From Megalonaias nervosa (taxonomy: Eukaryota > Mollusca > Bivalvia > Unionida > Unionidae): a stretch of DNA of 64,000 nucleotides. The position numbers were made by a program, and so were the translations under genes. Of the stretch, positions 56,807 through 64,000 are shown piece by piece. The DNA is taken from positions 1 to 64,000 of the forward strand of contig JAECUM010012861.1 in NCBI GenBank assembly GCA_016617855.1, read 5' to 3'. The notes beneath the pieces are model-generated. The model worked only from the letters and a program-made list of their open reading frames with translations, was not told the origin of the DNA and searched no databases. The stretch's first letter is position 1, and every line of letters begins with the position of its first letter.

Positions 56807-56962
56807 TGAAGTCATATGGTCAAAGTACAATGTGTAATGACCAAAGTCATATGGTCAAAGTACATGGCGTAATGACCAAAGTCCTATTGTCAAAGTACAT
56901 GGTGTAATGACCAAATTCATATGGTCAGAGTGCATGGTGTAATGACCAAAGTCATATGGTCA
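56807..56962 (+). repeat. Tandem repeat, about 35-bp unit, 4-5 copies
   Basis: AATGACCAAAGTCATATGGT then CAAAGTACATGGTGT recurs. The core TGACCAAAGTCATATGGTCA is itself nearly palindromic. Confidence 0.9.
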
Positions 56963-57784
56963 ACCTTCATCTAAATGAATGTGATGTTCTGTGTTTAAAA
57001 TGGGTCTTAAATTAAAAATGACCCTGATAAATCTCAGAATTCTGTATTTTATAGGGTTTTAGGCAATTATCAGAGTTTTAATACTAGTTTTAATTCTAGG
57101 TGCATTTTAAAGAATGGACTGTTAGATTTCTGTGGTTCATCTAATAATATGCATTTTTCAGATTCCTCAACAGCATCCAAATACTTTGAATAAGATTACT
57201 TGGGAAAATACAATTCTATATGACACTAGGAAAAGTTTTTTAAAACATTGGTGTCACTTAATTCAAAGTACAAGTTAGATTTAGTTTGTGGTGGTGTGTG
57301 TCTTCACTTGATTTTTCTGTTTTGAGTTTGCAATTTTTCGTATCTGCACACAGTACACTGGTTATAGAATTTTTTATGTGCATGATTAAAAATGTATTTT
57401 GCACTTGTGAACCTGTATGTTTCAAACACTTTTGTCAGATTTGTTAATTAGTAGTTAAATTGAATGAAATGAAAATGCTTTGTACCTTTCCATTAATCAT
57501 CACTCTTTACTAAAAGACTGTTTTCAGTCACTCCCTAAAATTTGCAGGCTGTTGACTCAATCCATGCTGCTAAAGATAGCCTGGTTTCAAAGTTACTGTT
57601 CACTTTTACTTTGTTCCTTTTATTTTAATTTTAAAATTCTCGTAGAAGAGACTTAATTTTGATTTAGGTTCTACTGTATTTATCTAAAAAATTTTTAAAC
57701 CAAGGTGTATGTGAGTGCTTTTTAGGTTGTGTAATGCATTGTTATTTATCTCTGTGTAACTAAAACTCAAAATTAGAACTAGTA
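56963..57784. other. Sequence before the LINE, possibly its 5' part
   Basis: No ORF1-like reading was found; could be LINE 5' UTR or unrelated. Confidence 0.4.
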
Positions 57785-60700
57785 ATGGAAACCCAGATTA
57801 AAATTTTATCCATGAATGTTAGGGGTCTACAAAGTTTCATTTTAAACAGAAGAGATATTTTCTGCAGGGTGAAACAAAAGAAAACATCCATTATATGTCT
57901 ATGGGACACACAATACAGCTGAGATTAAAAATACTGGGAGGCTGAATGAGATTATAGTGTACTTTTAGCCATAAATCTGCCAATAGTGCATGTGTTGCCA
58001 TCCTGTTTAGAAATAATTCTGAATTATGCTTAATAGAAACAGATGTGATGGTCAGGGCAGATACATTCTTTTGGATTTGTCAATCAGTGGACTGAGATTT
58101 ATGCTAGTAAATCTATACGGTCATAATGATGATCATACAGTTTTTTTTTTTTAAGGAATTTGAAAGAGGATATAAATTTTGACGATTCTTCTATTATTAT
58201 TTGTGGTGGCGGGAATGTTGTTCAGGACATGGAACTTGACTCTTATAATATCCTGCATGATAAACACTCCATGGCCTGAGCAGCAGTTCAGGACATCAAG
58301 AATCAACTTGACTTAGTGGATCCATGGAGAGCTGTCAATCCTAAGAGTAGAATATTTACCTGGCAACAGGCAAATCATATGAAACAGAGTAGACTGGACT
58401 ATTGTTGTAAGATCAGAATCAATTAGTTATTCTCAAGCAAAGGCAAAACAGGAGAAACAAAATTTAAAGAAAATTTAAGCTGAAATACAGACCTTACATG
58501 CTTTAGTGAATCAAAATAATAACCCACTATTATGAAATAATTGAACAAAACACAGGCATATTTAGAAGAAATGAGAAAAAAAGAGGTGGAAGGTGTAATG
58601 TTAAGATCAAAAGCAAGGTGGTACGAGTCTGGTGAAAAAGATTCTAAATATTTCCTTAACCTTGAAAAATGAAATTACATAACAAAACAATAAAATAGTT
58701 ACTTGAACAAGGGTAATAGGTCAAACAAGGGTAATAGGTCAAAAAGAGATATTAAATAACCAGAAAGTCTTTTTATAAAAATTATACAAAAGCCAAAACA
58801 ACAATAATGTACAAACTCGTAATCACTTTTTAAATCATGATAAAAAGCTTTCAGATTCTGAAGGATGCTCGTGTGCAGGTAAGCAAACTTTTGAGGAATG
58901 TGATTTAGCATACATAAATATGAAAAATGAAACTAGCCCTGGATCCAATGGATTTATTGTTGAATTCTACAAGTTCTTTTTGAAAGATCTAGGCAGCTTT
59001 CTCTTTAGGCATCTAGCTGCTGGGAATGATATGCAACGTTTTTCATAATTTCTGTCTTGGAATTATTACTTGCATTCCAAAGGAAGATAAAGACAGAAAT
59101 TTCATTAAAATATGGAGACCAATTTCACTACTTAATGTAAACTACAAGATTGGTTTGGCATCATTTGCTTCTAGAGTCAAGAAAGTCCTCCATTCTATTA
59201 TTAGTGTCAGTCAAAATGGTTTTATGAAAGTGAGATTCATTGGTGAAAATACAAGAATTTTGTATGACCTGATGCAGTATCTTGAGGGAAAAAATAAATC
59301 TGGTCTTTTATTGGTAGACTTTGAAAAAGCTTTAGACTCGGTTGAATGGGACTTTCTGGAAAATCAAAACATTGTGTCATTAAGAACATTTATCCACATT
59401 TTTCAGTTTGGAGATGGGTTGTCACTAGGGAGACCATTTAACGCCCTACTTATTTATAATAGGAATTGAACTTCTTGCAGTAGAACAAAAAAGAACACAA
59501 ATATTACCTGTCATGTTGTATAATGAAATGGAGTTGAAATTAGGGCACTATACTGATGATGTTTTTCTATTATTAGACGGGTCTCCTTTGTCCTTGAAGA
59601 CAACCTTGCAGACTTTAAACAACTTTACTGCAGCATCAGGTCTGCACTGCATTGTTTTATAATAAAAAACTATCTGTAGAGGAAATAAAAAAATTCTCAA
59701 AGGAAGAAATGTCTCGAAATTGATATTAACTGGTCAAAACTTTTTTCATCTTTTTGCTGCTCTGTCAAGACCTCTACCCCATATAGACAATGAACTGAAT
59801 ACATTATTTTTCAAGTGTATTTGGAGTGGCAAAACTGAGAGGGTAAAAAGAGATACTCTTATAGCTTCCTTTAATGAAGGTGGATTAAATATGATTCATT
59901 TGCTGTCAGTTAAACTTACGTGTTATATAAAATTTTTATGGATCAGGTGCAATGAAGGTGGTATGGCAAAAACTGGTTTCTGAAAAATATTTGGAAAGGA
60001 AAATTTGGAGGTATTCTGTTACTAAAATTAGGAAAAACCAAATTGAAAGAAATCTCTCAAACAATTAAAAATATCTTTTTGGTGTGATGTTATTTATGCT
60101 TTATCTCACTAAAAATGAACCATCAGTTGTTCAGGAATACTTGTCTCAAGACATTCTTAATTTAGTAACTAGAGACAATTTTAAATCATACTCAGGGTGG
60201 AGAACAAATGTTATTGTACTTACGAAACACCTTTTTGATGCACAAGGATCTCTATTAAGTTTTTATGAAATAAACGACACAAATTAATAATCCTATACTG
60301 GCACTTATCTCAAAAGATATCGGTGGAGTGGAAAAAGAAAATAAAAAATTTTTTGAAAGTGGAAATACTTTCCATGTAATACTCTACAAAACTTTGCTCC
60401 TTAGGGTAAGAGCAAAGAATAAATTTATTTATAAAGATCTGATAAGAACTAAGATAAAAAAGCCATAAGATAAATATGAAACTTTGTCCAGGCAGCTTAG
60501 GTGTGCAGTTGGTGTAAATGAATGGACCAACTCTTTTGTTTTGGCTAAACTTTGTACAAAAGAAACAAAACTTATTAGCTTTAAGTTTAGATTTTTACAT
60601 AGAAATATTGCCACAAACCAGTTTTTAAGTAAGTTTAATTTGTGTGATAATGATAAATTCACCTTCCGTAAGGAGAGAACAGAGCCAACTGAGCACTTAT

Positions 60701-60786
60701 TCTGTGACTGTTCAGTTACTGAACATTTGTGGAATGGATCTTACAACCCAGATTTTAAAGTTACACAAAAGATGTCTTTATCGTAA
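57785..60786 (+). pseudogene. Decayed non-LTR retrotransposon (L1/Tx1-like ORF2)
   Basis: A degenerate ORF2 runs about 3 kb with many frameshifts and stops. The start resembles an APE endonuclease (MNVRGL at about 57814) with an IICGGGN relic of the GGDFN box near 58193. The reverse transcriptase is clearest at 59026-59469: GIITCIPK.DKDRN..K.WRPISLLNV, SQNGF.K.R.IGENTRILYDL, and FEKALDSVEWDFL (the F..A.DS catalytic box). The YTDD active-site box follows at 59549-59560. A C-terminal Cys/His remnant, HLFCDCSVTEHLW, lies near 60690. A (GT)n run at 61096-61120 may mark its 3' tail. The style of WRPISLLNVxYKI points to the L1/Tx1 group. It is non-functional as read. Confidence 0.85.
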
Positions 60787-61095
60787 ATAAAAGCTTGATG
60801 ATCTTATCAACTTTCTAATTTTGCTTGCAAAATATGTTATATACATACCATGTGCATCAAAAATCCCAAATCTCACCTGTTGTACAAATAGTTTCATCAT
60901 ACAAAAGACTGTTGTCAAAGTGCATAACAGAAGTGATGAGATGAAGAAGAAGTGGACACTTTTTTCAACTTTGGTTTGATTTCTTAGTTTTTCTTTACTT
61001 TCACATCAAATAAACAAACAGGCAATGTAAAACATCTGGAGGTTTGCTAATGATTGGTCCTTTTCTGTACAATATATGTGAATGTATTTGTCTTC

Positions 61096-61120
61096 TGTGT
61101 GTGTGTGTGTGTGTGTGTGT
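61096..61120. repeat. (GT)n microsatellite
   Basis: About 12 GT units, possibly the LINE tail. Confidence 0.95.
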
Positions 61121-61629
61121 AAAGGAACATAAATGAAGATCAGCTTGAAAAATAATTTTAAGGTAATGCCCCATGCACCTAGTCAGGTGGTAATGTAGGG
61201 GAGCATGTAAAATCCTGACAACTTGTGTTCAAAAAAAAGAAAAAGAATTGAGCAATGTGGGACTCCATGCATAATTGTTCCAGGTTCAGATGGAACTTCA
61301 TTTATGGAAACATGTATTCTGCCTTATAAATATGAAGTAAATCATTTAATTATCACATTGGTAAATTTCATTTTGCACCAAAGGATTTCATGATCAACCA
61401 TGTTAGAGGCTTTCATTAAATCTACAAATAAACATCGTACAAAAACTAGAAGTACACTTGTAAGGAATGGTATCATGTTGGCATACTTTTATTTTATGTA
61501 GATTTAACAAAAGAATCATTCTAAGATTATTATTTATAATCTAATTCAGACTTTCAAAAATGACCTATTACATGTATTCTGATCTACAAAGATGGCAAAA
61601 TGATTAATGTTTCTGTCATTTCCTTGCAG
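61121..61629. other. Spacer before the plus-strand exon
   Basis: Includes a stretch reading like a LINE remnant (GACTCCATGCATAATTGTTC ... CACCAAAGGATTTCATGATC). It ends in the acceptor of the 61.6-kb exon. Confidence 0.4.
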
Positions 61630-62381
61630 CTTGCACTAGTGGCTTTAACAACTAGTGATGTGAACAGTTTAATTAAAATTCAGAAAGATGATGGCTTTTC
61701 ATTGCCAAAATGGAATTCCAACAATCACAAAGAACAATGGGATGCAAATGAAAGACTATCAACTCAAATGGAAAGGGAAGATAACCAAGTTATTCAAGTT
61801 AATATTCCATCCAACATAAAACATAAAATGGAGGACAGTGTCATGACAATTCCTGTTGCTGTGATAAACATGCTGAATAGTACTAAAGGAAATTCGTGGA
61901 ATGTTTATTTTAAAAAATTACATTTGTATTGCATATTAAATTATTTTAATGTTGCAGTATTAAGAAACTTGAAATGTATAAAACTTTGTGATGAATGGTC
62001 CAGAATAAAATTTCAGAGACACTTAGTTCAAAAAGCTAGATCTAAATGTAAACATTGCAATCCAAAATTGAAATACCACTATGCAAACTTGAATAGTCGA
62101 CGGAAGAGGAGTTTATCAAATTCTTTTACATCAGATGACAGCAACAGGTTGCCACATTCATCAAAGGAAGGGAAAGGAAGCACCAATTTTAGGAAACCAA
62201 GAAGTAGATTGGTTGCCAAAACATTTACGGATGACCTGGAGGCAATGGAAAACAAAGTGACAGTTGAAGAAACAAGTCATTCTAGAATACAGATAAAGAA
62301 TGTCTCTGCCCATCATCATACATCATCAGAATTTGATAACTCCAAGTACTGGCAGCTGAGGCATCAGCTAGAACTAGAAAG
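61630..62381 (+). CDS. Large internal exon of an unrecognised plus-strand gene
   Basis: The 752-bp open stretch lies between an acceptor TCATTTCCTTGCAG|CTT and a donor GAAAG|GTATGG; phase 0 in, 2 bases out (250 codons). It is long, hydrophilic and free of repeats. Notable parts are a Cys/basic patch WSRIKFQRHLVQKARSKCKH, a Ser/Arg-rich linker with NSRRKRSLSNS (possible nuclear signal), and a C-terminal helix KYWQLRHQLELER. I do not recognise the family. No neighbouring exon of this gene was found: upstream lies a decayed LINE, downstream repeats. It could also be the end of a TE-unrelated single-copy gene extending past 64 kb. Confidence 0.55.
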
Positions 62382-62559
62382 GTATGGAGAATACATGTAT
62401 TTTTGTGGGTATCAATATTTGTGGTTTTGCAAAACATGACATTTTTTTTGTTTTTACTAAAATTTGTGGATAGTGGTTTGTTGCAGCCAAGAAATTAATG
62501 AATGTTGGTAATCCATGAAAAATAGTGGATCATTGTTAAAAATTCATTTTTACGTCTAC

Positions 62560-63470
62560 TAGAAGAGTTTATGGGATGGTCTGTTGTCAGTCGTCTGTCC
62601 TCCATCATCCTAGTTTTTTATCGCCACTCCTCCTAAAAGTATTTGGAGGAATGCCATGAAACTTTACACACATGTTCATGCCATGGTCTGGTTGGTCCTG
62701 AATGAAACTGCTGCCACTCAGATAATCAATATGGCTGACTTAGTGGCCATCTTTAAAATCTTATTATTGCTACTCCTGAATGGATGGTCATATCAACATG
62801 GGTTTTTTCTGAAAGACTACTTAAGATGTTTTGTTAGCCTAAATGTAAATGGTGCCAAACTGATGTCCAGAATGGCTACCACAGCAGTCATCTTCATGTT
62901 ATCACAACTCCTCCTGAATTTGAAACACTTCTTGTCGTATTGGTAATAAATGGAAATGACGCTATCAGACTTCCAACAGGGCCATAACAATGGCCCTTCT
63001 TCAGAAACTTGTTATCACTATTTCTCCATGATGACTGGTCATATTGATATTGTGATTTCACCAAAGGACTTTTATGGTGTCTAGTTGGTCCTAAAAGGAA
63101 ATAGTTTCAATCTAATATCCAGTATGGCTGCCATGGCAACCATTTTTAAAAAATTGTTATCAATACATATCCAAAATAAAAGTCATGTTAACATGGGGTT
63201 TCCATCAGAAGTCTTCTTGTGATGTCTTGTTGGTCCTAAATGAGGTCTTGTTGGTTCTAACTGAAAATGGTGTCAGTCTAATATGCAGTATGCCCACCAA
63301 CTCGTCTAATTTGAGAGTCTTGTTATTGCTGAAGAATATCATTATCAGATATGGTTTTGGCACACAGCAGCTAAAAAGAAGAAATGATCTTATCTTGAAT
63401 TTCTGTAGATTCATTTTGGCATGTAGAGCAAAAGTCCCTTTGAGGGACTTTTCTTTATGTTAATATGGAA
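62560..63470 (+). repeat. Family E repeat, third locus, opposite orientation
   Basis: Units with ATGGCTGCCA..G..ACCATTTTTAAAA, TTGTTATCA, CATATTAACATGGGGTTT and GTCTTGTTGGTCCTAAATGA are the reverse complement of the array at 36.3-37.1 kb. Open frames here (62656-62946, 63185-63463) are repeat-derived. Confidence 0.7.
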
Positions 63471-63563
63471 AAAGCTTCATAAAAAATAGCAGATCTATTT
63501 TGGGGGAGGATAACTCTGTTTGACTGTCTCCCTGTGTCTTTCACTTTAAATAAGTGATTCAGC

Positions 63564-63904
63564 AGACTGAATTTACCCATGATTCTAAGCATGTATTCAG
63601 AGGTCTCAGTTGCACTTCCAGCACATTGTAGACCTGAATTTACCCATGATTCTAAATAGTTATGCAGAGGATCTCTGTTGCTCTTCCAGCACATTGTAGA
63701 GCTGAATTTACCCATGGTTCTAAATAGTTATTCAGAGGATCTCTGTTGCACTTCCAGCACATTGTAGACCTGAATTTACCCATGATTCTAAGTAGTTATT
63801 CAGAGGGTCTCTGTTGCACTTCCAGCACATTGTAGACCTGAATTTACCCATGATTCTAATCAGTTATTCAGAGGATCTCTGTTGCACTTCCAGCACATTG
63901 TAGA
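63564..63904 (+). repeat. Minisatellite, 67-68-bp unit, 5 copies
   Basis: GACCTGAATTTACCCATGAT then TCTAA..AGTTATTCAGAGGATCTCTGTTGCACTTCCAGCACATTGTA, well conserved. Confidence 0.95.
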
Positions 63905-64000
63905 CCTTCAAATGCTAGTCTTGGATTCCCAATGTTATCAGGTTGTGTGCATCCTGTGCACCCTAAGTAACCAGCCCCAAACCATCAGTTTTAACTGTTA

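Overview
The window is AT-rich, intron-rich eukaryotic DNA. Single coding exons are separated by kilobases of non-coding sequence with GT-AG splice sites, (TA)n/(GA)n/(AC)n microsatellites, many minisatellites, tRNA-derived SINEs, fold-back elements and decayed LINEs. There is no operon, Shine-Dalgarno or prokaryotic gene layout. I infer a lophotrochozoan animal, most likely a mollusc (bivalve), from the repeat style and the gene families; this is not proven by any single sequence.

The centre of the window (20.6-52.5 kb) is one minus-strand gene that I rebuilt from nine exons. All eight junctions keep the reading frame (phases 2,0,0,2,0,0,0,1 in transcript order) and every intron has GT...AG ends. 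The 693 visible residues read, in order: a beta-rich N-terminal part with a C2-like stretch (exons 1-3), an acidic/proline linker (exon 4), a domain strongly resembling the uncharacterised vertebrate protein CXorf38 with an intact HEPN-type R-x4-H motif (exons 5-6), a short helical exon (7), a helical exon resembling a death-fold/DED module (8), and a C-terminal TIR domain of the TICAM (TRIF/TRAM) flavour (9). The 5' end lies beyond exon 1 and I did not find it. The combination of HEPN (typically RNA-targeting) and TIR (signalling or NAD-cleaving) in one protein suggests an innate-immune sensor or effector. It is the most interesting item here.

Layout: 1-709 partial transposable element ending in a 125-bp palindrome; 0.72-1.9 kb 43-bp minisatellite; 2.9-4.0 kb decayed coding relic; 4.4-4.9 kb degenerate repeat; 9.1-11.3 kb large 48-bp minisatellite open on both strands; 12.5 kb SINE; 13.3-16.2 kb TATTGTCC-type satellite duplicated around a second SINE type; 16.5-18.1 kb degenerate repeats and a palindrome; 19.9-20.4 kb dispersed repeat; 20.6-52.5 kb the HEPN-TIR gene, whose introns hold a second copy of the 1-709 element, SINEs, minisatellites and microsatellites; 55.2 kb a perfect 42-bp-arm hairpin with a 6-bp direct flank repeat; 55.5-55.8 kb LINE relic; 57.8-60.8 kb decayed L1/Tx1-like LINE; 61.6-62.4 kb a single large plus-strand exon of an unrecognised gene; 62.6-63.9 kb two further repeat arrays.

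Exon calls rest on reading frames, splice consensus and remembered family patterns. No alignment, RNA evidence or database search was available.
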